A DNA stretch of 14,709 nucleotides from the NCBI GenBank assembly GCA_025360985.1, contig JANYBA010000051.1:1-14709 (forward strand), given 5' to 3'. The stretch is from Gammaproteobacteria bacterium (lineage in GTDB: Bacteria; Pseudomonadota; Gammaproteobacteria; Xanthomonadales; Xanthomonadaceae). The notes beneath the pieces are model-generated. The model saw only the letters and a program-made list of their open reading frames with translations. It searched no databases and was not told the origin of the DNA. The translations under genes and the position numbers were made by a program. Of the stretch, positions 1 through 9,580 are shown piece by piece; position 1 is the first letter of the stretch; each line of letters begins with the position of its first letter.

Positions 1-2
1 GC

Positions 3-3000
3 GACGACGGCGACGACGTCTTGTCCGGCGAAGACGGCGATGACGTCCTAGTTGGCGATGCCGGTAACGACACGCTTACGGGCGGCGCCGGCAGAGACTA
101 TCTAGCCGGCGGGGCCGGTAACGACCGATACGTATTCAGAACCGGTTTTGGCCAGGACCAGGTCATTAGCTCGGATCAGGCGGCCGGCGATATGGATGTC
201 ATCGAGATGTCAGACGTCGATAGTCTGGATAATTTGAATCTGTTTCGTGTTGGGAATGACCTGCAACTGATCGTCAAGGGTACTTCCGACTCAATGAAGG
301 TGACTGGTTTCTTCAACGGAGATCACTACCAGATCCAGCTTTCCGACGGAAGGCTTTGCTCCGTGCAGGACGTCATCAACGCCGCTACCGTGGTGCCTCC
401 GCCAAGTGAAGGTAATGGTCAAGGCAACAACACGACCGTACTGCAGAAGAATTTTGGGCTGGCTTATGCGGGCGACGGTACCAAAGACACCACAGTGGCG
501 TTCAATTTTGCGTTCGACAGCACATTTACATATTCGTACTCGTTCGTGAACCCGGACGAGATGGAGTTGGTCTTGCGATTTACAGATGCCGGAAGCACGC
601 TGATCGTTCCATTGTGGTTTGTCCAGGGACACGACGTTCTCACTGACTTGAAGTTCACTTTCAGCAATGGCGTCGTGGTGCACATGGAGGACCTGTACCC
701 GCGCGAGAGCCTCTTCGGAACGTCCGGAAGTACCGGTTTGGTGCTCGTGGAAGGCGGTGCCATTCCTTTGTATGAGCCGGCTTATCTGCCGAACGGGCAG
801 GTCGATCTCACTGTTCGCAACAACGCCGGTAGCGACTTCTTCGACTTCACCAAAAGTCAGGCTGATGATTGGGCGGCGGGGAGCGGTAGCGACACGGTGT
901 GGTTCAAGAAGGGCGACACTATCTACGGCGATACTCCGGGAGCAAATCCGCTGCTTGCCGGCAACGACAAGCTCATCATGAAGGTCGACAATACGAGCAT
1001 CGGACCGAACGATTCCGCCATCTTCGGCATGGGCGGAAACGACCTGATCATGGCGGGTACCGCAGGTGGCACCGGTTCGATAACGATACATGGTGGCACA
1101 GGCAACGACACCATTTATGGTCGGCCCGAGGAATACGATCCGACGAAGATGTATATGGCGTGGATTTGCGGTGGAGAGGGAGATGACGTGATCTACTCCG
1201 GCGGCAATTCCCAGGTCGCCGGCAACGACGGCAATGATCGGATTTTTGGCGGGGCTGGCCAGGACTCAGTGTCTGGCGGTGCCGGCAACGACTCGATCGA
1301 TGGTGGAGGTGGCGACGACGTCCTGAAGGGTGATGATGGAGATGACACAATTGGCGGCGGCGCAGGCAACGATCAGATATGGGGTGGCAACGGCAACGAC
1401 GTGCTCAATGGCGGAATGGGCAACGACTACATCGTTGGCAGCGGCCAGATCGATGGCGGCAGTGGCAATGACACCATCCGTGCAGGGCTAAACGACCACG
1501 CGCTGCTCACGGTGGGAGGAGGTAGCGGCAATGACAACATTTTCGTCGGCGACGTCGTTGGCCCCAATGGAAGTTTCACTCGACAGTCGTCGGGTATTTC
1601 AACTGGCACGGTCATCATCGATTCGGGTGCCGGCGACGACTATTTGAATCTTGGCGAAAGCACCGGCCAAAACGTTGTGAAGCTTTATGCGGGATCGGGC
1701 AATGACCAAGTGCAGCTCAATATCCTTCCAACCTACTACGGCCAAAAATCGGCCTCAACCGCGATTGAATTCTCTGGAGTGAACCCCGCCGATGTGACGT
1801 TCGAGATTGGGCCGGACTTCAATTCCCTGGTCATCCGATTTGGTACCAGCGATTCCCTGACGGCTTTCAACTTCTTCATAGACCCCAACCTTACTCCAAG
1901 CGACGCGCTCACCGAGATCCGGTTCGATGACGGCACGGTGTGGACACCGCACGATTTCCCGGCTATGGAGATCACCGATACATTTGACGTCAGCTATAAG
2001 CACGGCACCTTCATCAGGGACGTTATTCATGGTAGCGCTAGCGACGATTTCATCAAGGCATACGGCGAAGACGACGTTGTATTTGGCGAGGCCGGAAGCG
2101 ACACAATAGACGGTGGTGACGGTAACGACTCGTTGGAGGGCGGCACTGGCGATGACCACGTGATCGGCGGCAACGGCAACGACCAGATGTTGGGTCAGGA
2201 TGGTAACGATTATCTGGAGGGCGGCGACGGCGATGATGCCATCGATGGCGGTGACGGCAACGACCAGCTCGTCGGCGGCGATGGCAGCAATACGCTGAAC
2301 GGCGGTGCCGGCAACGATGTGATCTGGACGTCCTGGCCGGGCGATCCTTCCGCAGAAAACATCCTCATCGGTGGCACGGGCGACGACGACATTTCGGGGA
2401 ATGTGGGGAAAGATACCTATCTGTTCAACATCGGTGACGGTCACGACACGCTTTGGCAATGGAACGATTCGAGCGTGGCCTCCGGGGACTCATTGGTCTT
2501 CGGTGCTGGCATCGATCCGGCGACCGTGGCTGTCTCCAGGGATAGTACGGACCTGGTGCTGACACTGACGGGCAGCGGCGATTCGGTGCGACTCGGCGAT
2601 TGGTTTTCTACCTATCAGTCTCCTGCGTATGGCAGTGCCACCTACACATGTACGATCGCGAGCATGAGATTTGTCGACGGCACCGTTTGGTCGCCGACTG
2701 AAATCGCCGCGATGCTCAGCGCGCAGGGAGCGTCCGGCGATAGTGTGCATTGGGTCTACGACGCGACCGGAAACGCCACCGTGACGGCCGGCAACGCTGA
2801 TGACAACATTCAATCAGGCGCTGGTTCGGATGTTGTCTTCGCGGGTGGTGGTTCCGATCGGATCCAGACTGGGATCGGTAATGACCAGATGCACGGCGGC
2901 TCGGGGGGCGACACTTACGTACTCAAGATGGGAAGCGGCCACGACCTCATCGAAGACGATGGCCAGGGGATCAACGGCATCGATGTCGTTCAGTTCGTCG

Positions 3001-6000
3001 ATGTCGGGTCGACACAGGTCACGTCGGTCGTTCGCAATGGTGACGATCTGGTGGTCAGCTATGGTTCGAGCGATGTCCTGACGGTCAGCAAGTTCTTTGT
3101 CGGCGCTAATTGGCAGATAGAGAGCTTCCAGTTCAGCGACGGCGTGACCTGGTCGGCGGCGAACGTGTTGGCGCGCTTCCCGGTCAACGGAACCTCGGCC
3201 GATGACGTGCTGGTGGGTTCGCCCTCGAGTGCGAACACCATCTATGGCCTGGCCGGCAACGACTCGATCACCGGTGGCAGCGTCGCCGATACGCTGGATG
3301 GTGGCACCGGCAACGACACGCTTTTTGGGCTGGCCGGCGACGATGTTCTGAAAGGTGGCGACGGCAGCGACCGTCTCGACGGCGGCTTGGGCGACGACCA
3401 GATGGAAGGCGGATTGGGCGACGATACGTTTGTCGTCGACAGTCTGAATGATGCGGTGGTCGAACTGACGGGAGCTGGGACGGATACGGTTGAGACTTCG
3501 CTCAGTTACACCCTGGGCGCCAATGCGGAAAACCTGACCCTGACCGGGGCGAGCGCGATCAATGGCACGGGCAACGCGCTGGACAACGTGCTGGCCGGAA
3601 ACTCGGCCGCCAATACGCTGGATGGCGGCGCCGGAGCCGACCAGATGAGCGGTGGGCTGGGCAACGATGTCTACGAGGTCGATCAATCGGGCGATGTCGT
3701 GACAGAACAGGCCAATGGCGGCACCGATACCGTGGAAGCGTCGATCAGCATTGCCTTGGCGGCCAACGTTGAAAACCTGACCCTCACCGGTAGCAATGCC
3801 ATCAATGGCACGGGCAATGCGCTGGACAACGTGCTGACCGGCAACTCGGCGACCAATACGCTGGATGGCGGGGCCGGCAACGACACCATGTCAGGCGGTC
3901 TGGGGGATGACACCTATGTGGTTGATAGTTCGGCTGACGTGATCAACGAAGGCGCGAACGGTGGTACCGATACGGTGGTCAGCTCCGTGAGCGTGACCTT
4001 GGGAGCCAATATCGAAAACCTGACCCTCACCGGTAGCAATGTTATTAATGGAACCGGCAATGCGTTGAACAATGTCTTGACAGGTAATGCCGCAATCAAT
4101 ATTTTGACCGGTGGCGCCGGCAACGATGTCCTCGACGGCGGTGCTGGCGTGGACAAGATGGTTGGCGGTTTTGGAGACGATACCTATGTCGTCGACGTGG
4201 TCGGAGAGACTCTCACCGAAAACGCCAATGAAGGCATCGATTCCGTCAATAGCAATGTCAACTTTACCCTGGGAGCAAACTTCGAGAACTTGACACTGCT
4301 GGGTACGGCCGCCAGCGCCACCGGCAATGCCCTGAACAATGTCCTGACCGGCAACGCGAGCGATAATTCGCTGAACGGCGGCGCCGGTGTCGACACGTTA
4401 GTGGGCGGATTGGGAAACGACAACTACGCGGTCGATACGGCTACCGACACTCTCATCGAGAATGCCGGCGAGGGGACCGACACGGTCTCGAGCAGCGTAA
4501 CTTTCACACTGGCTAACAACTTCGAGAATCTGACGCTGTCCGGCTCGGCGGCCATCAATGGCGCGGGCAATTCCGCCAACAATGTATTGACCGGAAACAC
4601 GGCCAATAACAACCTGGCAGGCGGCGCGGGCAACGACACACTGAACGGCGGTGCAGGTGCGGACAGCATGTCGGGCGGTGCCGGCGACGATTCGTTCACC
4701 GTGGACAATACGGGGGACTTAGTGGTCGAGAATGCTGGTGAAGGTATCGACACGGTGACGAGCTCCGTCACTTACTCTCTTGCTGCCAATGTCGAGAATC
4801 TGACGCTCTCAGGAACGGTTGCCATCAACGCAACCGGCAATTCGGGTGACAACGTCCTCACCGGCAATAGTGCTGCCAACACGCTGACCGGCAAAGACGG
4901 CAACGACACGCTCGACGGCAAAGCCGGCGCCGATGCCATGGCGGGCGGTGTCGGCAACGATTCGTACGTCGTCGACAACACCGGTGATGTCGTCACGGAG
5001 AATGCCAGCGAGGGCACGGACACGGTGAGTAGCGCAGTGAGCTTTGTCCTGGGCGCGAATGTCGAGAACCTCGTACTCACGGGTTCTGCGGTGATCGCCG
5101 GTACGGGCAATTCCGCCGACAACGCGCTCACCGGGAACGGCGCCGCAAATGTCCTCACGGGCAATGACGGCAACGATGTCCTCGATGGCAAGGCAGGTGC
5201 CGACTCCTTGAACGGCGGTCTGGGTAACGACACGTTCATAGTGGACAACACCGGAGATGTGGTGTCCGAGAACGCGAACGGAGGCCTTGATACGGTGAAC
5301 AGTTCGGTCACCTACACCCTGGCCACAAATGTCGAGAACCTGGTGCTGACCGGCACAAACGCGATCAACGGAACCGGCAACGTCCTGAACAACTCGCTGA
5401 CTGGCAACGGCGGCAAGAACACATTGGACGGTGGCGCAGGCGCCGACACGTTGGCGGGCGGTCTAGAGGACGATACCTACGTCGTGGATAACGCAGGTGA
5501 CTTTGTCATCGAGAACAACAACGAAGGCACTGACGTAGTAAAGAGTTCGGTCGACTTCACGCTCGGCTCCAACCTGGAAAACCTGACGCTGACCGGAACT
5601 GCCATCAATGGCACCGGCAATGCAGGCAATAACGTGTTAACGGGGAACGCGTCGGCCAACGTCCTTGCTGGTGGTGCTGGGAACGACGTGATTGACGGCG
5701 GCACCGGCGTCGATACGATGAGCGGAGGTGCCGGCGACGACACGTACGTTGTCAACGTCGCGACAGACGTGGTTGTCGAGAACGCGGGCGAGGGCATCGA
5801 TTCCGTGAATAGCGCGGCAACCTTTACGCTGTCTGCCAACGTCGAGAACCTGACGTTGACTGGTGCGTCGGCCATCAACGGCACCGGGAACTCCGGCAAT
5901 AACGTGATCACCGGCAGTACTGGAAACAATTCAATTGCCGGAAATTTTGGTAATGACACTCTTGATGGCGGCAAGGGCAACGACACGCTGAACGGTGGCG

Positions 6001-6383
6001 ATGGTTCCGATACCTATCTGTTCGCGCGGACCGGTGGCCAGGACGTCGTCAACAACAACGATGCCAATGTAGCGAGTCTGGATGTTCTCAAGCTCGACAA
6101 CACCGTGAACTATGATCAGCTGTGGTTCCAGCACGTCGGCAACAACCTGGTGATGACGATCATCGGCACCACCGACAAGGTGACCTTCACCAATTGGTAC
6201 ACGAACGCCGCCAACCAGATCGACCAGATCCGGACGGCATCCGGCAATGTGCTGACCACCAGCGAGATCGAATCACTGGTTTCGGCCATGGCCTCGTACT
6301 CGCCGCCGGCGCAAGGACAAACGAACCTGGATGCCAGTTATTCGGCATTGACGCCGGTGCTGGTGGCCAATTGGACCAATTGA
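3..6383 (+). CDS. Giant RTX calcium-binding repeat protein, type I secreted, 5' truncated by the window edge
   Basis: The reading frame is open from the left edge and no start is visible. The TTG at 21 lies inside an RTX repeat and is not a credible start. The visible 2126 residues contain clusters of GGxGxDxL nonapeptides, which fold as Ca2+-binding beta-rolls after export. Clusters lie near nt 3-130, 1218-1442, 2031-2327, 2770-2930, 3240-3443 and 5925-6020. Between them are about six segments resembling the haemolysin-type calcium-binding-related domain, with cores such as RFDDGTVW and RFVDGTVW (near nt 195-380, 480-690, 1758-1960, 2490-2715, 2980-3165 and 6084-6280). From nt 3519 there are ten long repeats carrying ENLTLTG and INGTGN. 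Only about three cysteines are visible, as is usual for RTX exoproteins. The end, [11 protein letters not shown], resembles type I secretion C-termini. No enzymatic domain is visible, so adhesin, surface-layer or matrix roles are possible and any catalytic domain would lie upstream. No secretion ABC transporter genes are in the window. Codon usage appears more AT-rich than in the neighbouring genes. Confidence 0.93.
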   Translation, partial: DDGDDVLSGEDGDDVLVGDAGNDTLTGGAGRDYLAGGAGNDRYVFRTGFGQDQVISSDQAAGDMDVIEMSDVDSLDNLNLFRVGNDLQLIVKGTSDSMKVTGFFNGDHYQIQLSDGRLCSVQDVINAATVVPPPSEGNGQGNNTTVLQKNFGLAYAGDGTKDTTVAFNFAFDSTFTYSYSFVNPDEMELVLRFTDAGSTLIVPLWFVQGHDVLTDLKFTFSNGVVVHMEDLYPRESLFGTSGSTGLVLVEGGAIPLYEPAYLPNGQVDLTVRNNAGSDFFDFTKSQADDWAAGSGSDTVWFKKGDTIYGDTPGANPLLAGNDKLIMKVDNTSIGPNDSAIFGMGGNDLIMAGTAGGTGSITIHGGTGNDTIYGRPEEYDPTKMYMAWICGGEGDDVIYSGGNSQVAGNDGNDRIFGGAGQDSVSGGAGNDSIDGGGGDDVLKGDDGDDTIGGGAGNDQIWGGNGNDVLNGGMGNDYIVGSGQIDGGSGNDTIRAGLNDHALLTVGGGSGNDNIFVGDVVGPNGSFTRQSSGISTGTVIIDSGAGDDYLNLGESTGQNVVKLYAGSGNDQVQLNILPTYYGQKSASTAIEFSGVNPADVTFEIGPDFNSLVIRFGTSDSLTAFNFFIDPNLTPSDALTEIRFDDGTVWTPHDFPAMEITDTFDVSYKHGTFIRDVIHGSASDDFIKAYGEDDVVFGEAGSDTIDGGDGNDSLEGGTGDDHVIGGNGNDQMLGQDGNDYLEGGDGDDAIDGGDGNDQLVGGDGSNTLNGGAGNDVIWTSWPGDPSAENILIGGTGDDDISGNVGKDTYLFNIGDGHDTLWQWNDSSVASGDSLVFGAGIDPATVAVSRDSTDLVLTLTGSGDSVRLGDWFSTYQSPAYGSATYTCTIASMRFVDGTVWSPTEIAAMLSAQGASGDSVHWVYDATGNATVTAGNADDNIQSGAGSDVVFAGGGSDRIQTGIGNDQMHGGSGGDTYVLKMGSGHDLIEDDGQGINGIDVVQFVDVGSTQVTSVVRNGDDLVVSYGSSDVLTVSKFFVGANWQIESFQFSDGVTWSAANVLARFPVNGTSADDVLVGSPSSANTIYGLAGNDSITGGSVADTLDGGTGNDTLFGLAGDDVLKGGDGSDRLDGGLGDDQMEGGLGDDTFVVDSLNDAVVELTGAGTDTVETSLSYTLGANAENLTLTGASAINGTGNALDNVLAGNSAANTLDGGAGADQMSGGLGNDVYEVDQSGDVVTEQANGGTDTVEASISIALAANVENLTLTGSNAINGTGNALDNVLTGNSATNTLDGGAGNDTMSGGLGDDTYVVDSSADVINEGANGGTDTVVSSVSVTLGANIENLTLTGSNVINGTGNALNNVLTGNAAINILTGGAGNDVLDGGAGVDKMVGGFGDDTYVVDVVGETLTENANEGIDSVNSNVNFTLGANFENLTLLGTAASATGNALNNVLTGNASDNSLNGGAGVDTLVGGLGNDNYAVDTATDTLIENAGEGTDTVSSSVTFTLANNFENLTLSGSAAINGAGNSANNVLTGNTANNNLAGGAGNDTLNGGAGADSMSGGAGDDSFTVDNTGDLVVENAGEGIDTVTSSVTYSLAANVENLTLSGTVAINATGNSGDNVLTGNSAANTLTGKDGNDTLDGKAGADAMAGGVGNDSYVVDNTGDVVTENASEGTDTVSSAVSFVLGANVENLVLTGSAVIAGTGNSADNALTGNGAANVLTGNDGNDVLDGKAGADSLNGGLGNDTFIVDNTGDVVSENANGGLDTVNSSVTYTLATNVENLVLTGTNAINGTGNVLNNSLTGNGGKNTLDGGAGADTLAGGLEDDTYVVDNAGDFVIENNNEGTDVVKSSVDFTLGSNLENLTLTGTAINGTGNAGNNVLTGNASANVLAGGAGNDVIDGGTGVDTMSGGAGDDTYVVNVATDVVVENAGEGIDSVNSAATFTLSANVENLTLTGASAINGTGNSGNNVITGSTGNNSIAGNFGNDTLDGGKGNDTLNGGDGSDTYLFARTGGQDVVNNNDANVASLDVLKLDNTVNYDQLWFQHVGNNLVMTIIGTTDKVTFTNWYTNAANQIDQIRTASGNVLTTSEIESLVSAMASYSPPAQGQTNLDASYSALTPVLVANWTN
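1218..1442 (+). repeat. RTX nonapeptide cluster
   Basis: About eight consecutive 27-nt units encode GGxGxDxI/L nonapeptides, including [18 protein letters not shown] and GGNGNDVLN. They lie inside the RTX gene and form one beta-roll block with parallel rows of calcium sites. Confidence 0.85.
2031..2327 (+). repeat. RTX nonapeptide cluster
   Basis: About ten consecutive 27-nt units encode nonapeptides such as [27 protein letters not shown] and GGAGNDVIW. This is the longest uninterrupted beta-roll block in the visible part of the gene, placed between two calcium-binding-related domains. Confidence 0.85.
3240..3443 (+). repeat. RTX nonapeptide cluster preceding the long repeats
   Basis: Consecutive nonapeptides ([36 protein letters not shown]) end in [12 protein letters not shown]. 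The last element already has the DDTxVVD form found in the long repeat units, so this block is the transition into that array. Confidence 0.8.
3519..5834 (+). repeat. Nine tandem 80-90 residue repeat units in the RTX protein (plus a degenerate tenth)
   Basis: Each unit starts at an [14 protein letters not shown] motif, continues with an INGTGN..NNVLTGN strand, then two or three RTX nonapeptides, DDTYVVD, an ENA.EGTDTV segment and an alternating beta stretch. Counting residues gives units of 81, 81, 90, 80, 90, 90, 90, 81 and 89, which sum exactly to the 772 codons of the interval. The short and long classes differ by nine residues, which is one RTX nonapeptide (for example GGAGNDVLD present or absent). 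A tenth copy starting at 5835 runs into the C-terminal domain. Units are divergent at DNA level, so this is an old expansion rather than a fresh duplication. Confidence 0.9.
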
Positions 6384-6530
6384 GTCGAAGCGAAAAAAAA
6401 GAAAAACGGGGTCTGACCCCTTTTTTCAATCCCTTTTTTCAAAATGCCGATCAACTCGCGCCCATGGGCAGAAAAAGGGATCTGAGGCACCCCTTTTTCC
6501 CGGACCCCTTTTTACTGACCCGGATTTCGC
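6384..6530. repeat. Intergenic palindrome cluster with AAAAAGGGG/CCCCTTTTT motifs
   Basis: This 147-base spacer holds no gene. Besides the hairpin at 6401-6427 it contains a direct repeat CCCTTTTTTCAA at 6418-6429 and 6431-6442. A perfect 9-bp inverted repeat follows (GAAAAAGGG 6471-6479 with CCCTTTTTC 6491-6499, 11-base loop). CCCCTTTTT occurs twice, at 6490-6498 and 6505-6513. Such elements are, from memory, frequent between genes in Xanthomonadales and resemble REP-type elements mobilised by RAYT transposases. No transposase is visible here, so the REP link is an inference. Confidence 0.6.
6401..6427 (+). terminator. Strong, probably bidirectional intrinsic terminator hairpin
   Basis: A near-perfect inverted repeat lies 17 bases after the RTX stop. 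GAAAAA at 6401-6406 pairs with TTTTTC at 6422-6427, and GGGGT pairs with ACCCC around the loop CTG (6413-6415), with a single C/T mismatch. A run of six T follows the GC stem on the plus strand and a run of five A precedes it, so it can also act on the minus strand. It sits between convergent genes, as expected for a shared terminator. Confidence 0.75.
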
Positions 6531-7853
6531 TTAGTGCCGCTTTCCGGGCTTCTGCATGCTCAGCCTGTACATCGTCACCGCCGCGCGGATGGTCTGCGAG
6601 TCGAGGGTGGAAAGGTCGGCGACTTCGTTGACGGTGTGGCCGCCTGAGCCCATCAAGCCGATGCCGTCGATGGCCATTCCGACTTTGTCGGCGACGAAGG
6701 AGATGTCGGCGGCGCCAGCGTTGCGCGGGTTGTTGGCGCCGACGTCGCCGAAGCCGTGGTCGCGGCTGGCGCTGTCGTAGATCGCCAGCAGCCTTGCGTT
6801 GCCTTCGCTGGGCGCCATCGGCGGGTAGCCATCGTCGAAAACGATGGTGGCGTCGGTTTGCGGGAGGTGCGCGCCAACGATCCTGAGCATGGTCGCGCGC
6901 GCCATCTCCAGTTGTTGCCGCGACATCGCCCGCAAGTCGCCGGTGATCCGCGCCGATTGCGCGACCACGTTGTCCTTGCCGAACGCGGTGCCGCGCGAGG
7001 TGTCCTTGTCGAGCGCGATGTCGGTGCCGCCGACGATCACGCCCGGATTGAAAGTGAGGTTCGGCTCTTTTTCAAGCGCGCTGCGGAAACCATCGAGGAT
7101 GCGCGCGGCTTCGTAGATGGCGCCGTCGCCGACTTCCGGCTTGAAGATCTGCGAAGAGTGCGAGGGCTTGCCGGTGACGGTCAGTTCCCAGCCGCTGGCG
7201 CCGCGCCGCGACACCGACGCCACTTTCGGATCGCCGGCGCCGTCTTCGAAACCGAGGGCGACGTCGGCCCAGTCGCCGGCCTCCAGCAAGGCCTTGCGCG
7301 CGAGCGACAGCGGTTCACCGCTGTTCTCTTCGTCGCCCATGAGCACCACGCGGACGCTCATGCGGTCGATCTGGCCGCTTTCCTTCAGTGCGCGCAGGGC
7401 ATGGATCATGATGACGTCGCCGCCTTTCATGTCGGTGCTGCCTGGACCGCTGCCGATGTGCGGCCCGGACAATTGCATGGTCTGGAACGGGCTGTCCTCG
7501 GCGAACACCGTGTCCATGTGGCCGATCAGCAGCAGGTGCGGTCCGCGCTTGCCGCGGCTGGCGACCAGGTGGCCGGCGCGGCCGAAGCCGGCGCCGTCGA
7601 TCCACTGGGTGGTGAAACCCAGCGCCTTGAATTCGCGATCGAAAATCGCGCCGACCTTGCGCACTCCGGCGAAATTCATCGTGCCGCTGTTGATGTCGAC
7701 GGTTTCCTTGAGCAGCGCCAGCGAGCGCTCGTGGTCGCGCTGCACCTGCTGGACGATGCTGGCTTCGACGCGGTCGGCCGGCGCGGCGATGGCCGCGGTT
7801 GCGGCCGACGCAAACACGAAGGCACAGAAGAAAGTGGCGAGATGGCGATTCAT
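6531..7853 (-). CDS. Exported M20-family metallopeptidase (glutamate carboxypeptidase-like)
   Basis: A 440-residue protein with a signal peptide (about residues 1-24, ending AAIAA). It carries the full di-zinc M20 signature: GHMDT (H112, D114), GSTDMKGG (bridging D141), GDEENSGEP (catalytic E175 and metal-binding E176), a probable further ligand near E203-D204, and SGGHTVNE (H406). The dimerisation-domain motif GKPSHSS has H232. Length and motif spacing match carboxypeptidase G2-like enzymes, which remove C-terminal glutamate or similar residues from peptides or folates; the substrate here cannot be read from sequence. It probably acts in the periplasm. The ATG at 7853 is preceded on the minus strand by GGAG. 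The gene lies 40 bases downstream of the next minus-strand gene and is likely co-transcribed with it. Confidence 0.93.
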   Translation of the reverse strand: MNRHLATFFCAFVFASAATAAIAAPADRVEASIVQQVQRDHERSLALLKETVDINSGTMNFAGVRKVGAIFDREFKALGFTTQWIDGAGFGRAGHLVASRGKRGPHLLLIGHMDTVFAEDSPFQTMQLSGPHIGSGPGSTDMKGGDVIMIHALRALKESGQIDRMSVRVVLMGDEENSGEPLSLARKALLEAGDWADVALGFEDGAGDPKVASVSRRGASGWELTVTGKPSHSSQIFKPEVGDGAIYEAARILDGFRSALEKEPNLTFNPGVIVGGTDIALDKDTSRGTAFGKDNVVAQSARITGDLRAMSRQQLEMARATMLRIVGAHLPQTDATIVFDDGYPPMAPSEGNARLLAIYDSASRDHGFGDVGANNPRNAGAADISFVADKVGMAIDGIGLMGSGGHTVNEVADLSTLDSQTIRAAVTMYRLSMQKPGKRH

Positions 7854-7880
7854 GGCGGCTCCGAGGTCGTCGAAGCCGCC
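7854..7880 (-). promoter_or_regulatory. Hairpin abutting the M20 peptidase start codon
   Basis: On the minus strand GGCGGCT (7880-7874) and AGCCGCC (7860-7854) form a perfect 7-bp stem with a 13-base loop, ending directly at the ATG. The putative GGAG ribosome binding site is partly inside the stem, so the structure could dampen translation or weakly terminate read-through. There is no T-run, which argues against a standard terminator. Confidence 0.4.
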
Positions 7881-7893
7881 AGTGTAAGGCCTG

Positions 7894-9525
7894 TCAGCGG
7901 CGCTTGACGGTCAGCGCGGCCGTTTTGCCGACGCCGGCGTAGGTGGCGCTGATGGTCGCCGACGTATTTCGCTTGGGCAGGAAGGTCGTGACTGTGAACG
8001 TGGCGCTGGTACTGCCGGCCGGCACGACGACGCTAGCCGGCACCTTCGCGACGCCGGTGTTGGACGAACTCAAGGCGACCGTGGCGCCGCCAGCGGGCGC
8101 CGCGGCGTTCAGGGTAATCGTGCCGGTGGACGGGCTCCCGCCGACGACCGCCGTCGGGGAGAGAGTGAGCGACGAGAGCACCGCCGCCGGCACAGGGTTC
8201 ACGGTCAGCGTCGTGGTCTTGGTCACGCCGCTGTAGGTCGCCGACAGAGTCCCGGTATTCGGGCTGGTCACAACCGCCGTGGTGATGCTGAAGTTCGCGC
8301 CGGTCGCGCCGGTGGGAACGGTGATCGAAGCCGGCACCGAGAACGCCGGGCTGGCGCTCGAGAGCGCGACCGTCGCGCCGCCGGCGGGGGCCGCCGCGGT
8401 CAGGCCGACCGTGCCCGTCGACGCATTGCCGCCGACGACCGGATTCGGACTGGCGCTGACCGAATTCAAGGCCGCCGCGCTGGTGGGCGGGGGGTTCCAG
8501 CCCAGCGCGACGACCTCGAAGTCGCTCGCGGAGAGTGACGAGAAAGCGGGATTGAGCACATCGTTGTTCCAGCGCACGTCGAAGGTGCCGGAGATGTACA
8601 TGTCCGAGCCGTTGTCGGCGACGATCAGGCCGTATTTCTGCATGGCCTGGAAAATCTTGCGCGAAATCGGATCGCTGGTGCGCGCGTTGACGTCGACACT
8701 GGCCTTCAGGCGCAGGCGCGCGCCCATCGGCAAGGCGCCGGTGGTAGTGCCGGCGCGGTGCGAGGCCGGGAAGACGTAGCCATTGGTGGCGCGCACCGTC
8801 ACCCGGAAGGCGTGGCCGATGTCGGTCACCGCGGCGTTGCCGGCGTCGTCGTAGCGCACAAGGCCGGGATAGATCGCCAGGCCCGCGGCATCGGCAGAAG
8901 TCCAGCCATCGGGGCGGCGGTTATTGTTCTTGAAGTCGAAGAACGCGCCCGAGCCGGCATACCACTTGGCCTGGGTCGGGTTGTAGTAGACGTTGTACAG
9001 CTCGTAGACGGTGCGATTCGTGCAGTCGACCATCAGCAGGTGGCGGTCGCCGGAACTGCGCTGGTCGACATTGGCCGGAGCGCCGCCTTCGACCCAGTGG
9101 TTTTGGGTGATCGCTTGCGCGGGAATCGGATAGAAGGGCACGCCGGCGCCGGTGCTGTAGTTCACGCCGTCGCTTTCGTCCCAGTACTGGAAGGTCACCG
9201 CCTGCTTGGCCTGGTTGCCGTCGACGACCGCGTAGGGGAAGCCGTAGATGTCGACGCTGCCGGGTGAGGCTTCGCCGCCGAAATCCGGGTGCAGGCGGCG
9301 GGTGCCGCCGTTGTTGATGAAGGCGATGTAGCTGGCCGAATTCGGGTCGACCGGCGCGGTTCGGATATCGAGGTTCCACCAGTTGTCGGCGGGGAAGACC
9401 GGCAGGGGCGCGGGTGGCGGCGCGCCTTGGACGGGGACGGTCGGCGGGCACTGCGCAAAGGCAAACGGCGACGTCGCCAGCGCGATCGCGGCGAGCACGA
9501 GCAGTCGTGTGATGATGCGCAGCAT
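7894..9525 (-). CDS. Secreted protein of an uncharacterised family with two C-terminal Ig-like repeats
   Basis: 543 residues from the ATG at 9525. This start gives a good signal peptide (about residues 1-25, cleavage near FAFAQ) and has a G-rich ribosome binding stretch upstream; a start 14 codons earlier (9567) would place a charged leader before it. Residues 45-345 form a globular domain with conserved-looking motifs: NWWNLDI, LHPDFGG, SSGDRHLLMVD, VYELYN, GWTSADAAGL, GLVRYDD, GHAFRVTV, YVFPASH, MGARLRLKAS, GLIVADNGS and SDFEVV. I recognise this pattern from hypothetical secreted proteins of actinobacteria, myxobacteria and others with no assigned reaction. Residues 353-443 and 450-540 are two similar 90-residue beta repeats sharing AAAPAGGATVALSS, typical of bacterial Ig-like domains. 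The D/H-rich core could be catalytic or carbohydrate-binding, but I cannot assign a function. Confidence 0.85.
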   Translation of the reverse strand: MLRIITRLLVLAAIALATSPFAFAQCPPTVPVQGAPPPAPLPVFPADNWWNLDIRTAPVDPNSASYIAFINNGGTRRLHPDFGGEASPGSVDIYGFPYAVVDGNQAKQAVTFQYWDESDGVNYSTGAGVPFYPIPAQAITQNHWVEGGAPANVDQRSSGDRHLLMVDCTNRTVYELYNVYYNPTQAKWYAGSGAFFDFKNNNRRPDGWTSADAAGLAIYPGLVRYDDAGNAAVTDIGHAFRVTVRATNGYVFPASHRAGTTTGALPMGARLRLKASVDVNARTSDPISRKIFQAMQKYGLIVADNGSDMYISGTFDVRWNNDVLNPAFSSLSASDFEVVALGWNPPPTSAAALNSVSASPNPVVGGNASTGTVGLTAAAPAGGATVALSSASPAFSVPASITVPTGATGANFSITTAVVTSPNTGTLSATYSGVTKTTTLTVNPVPAAVLSSLTLSPTAVVGGSPSTGTITLNAAAPAGGATVALSSSNTGVAKVPASVVVPAGSTSATFTVTTFLPKRNTSATISATYAGVGKTAALTVKRR

Positions 9526-9580
9526 GAAACCCCCCGGGAAGAAGCGACAGCGTAGTTCTAGTCTCACCGACCCGAAAGAT

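Noticed and set aside
21..23. TTG as the real start of the RTX protein
   Set aside because: The codons before it, back to position 3, already encode an RTX nonapeptide in frame, so the gene continues off the left edge.
1200..5850. Periodic short repeats that might be taken for a CRISPR array or minisatellite
   Set aside because: Spacing is 27 nt and 240-270 nt in one open frame encoding RTX nonapeptides and longer protein repeats; there are no identical repeats with unique spacers.
3683..5986. Series of proline/serine/valine-rich minus-strand ORFs opposite the RTX repeats
   Set aside because: They are reverse-strand shadows of the repeated GGAGND codons, with the same periodic composition and no start signals or family resemblance.
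6756..7907. 383-codon plus-strand ORF opposite the M20 peptidase
   Set aside because: The minus strand encodes a complete enzyme with all metal ligands; the long antisense frame is a product of high GC.
9526..9567. Upstream ATG (9567) for the secreted Ig-repeat protein
   Set aside because: It would put a charged 14-residue leader before a clear signal peptide; the ATG at 9525 has a G-rich ribosome site.
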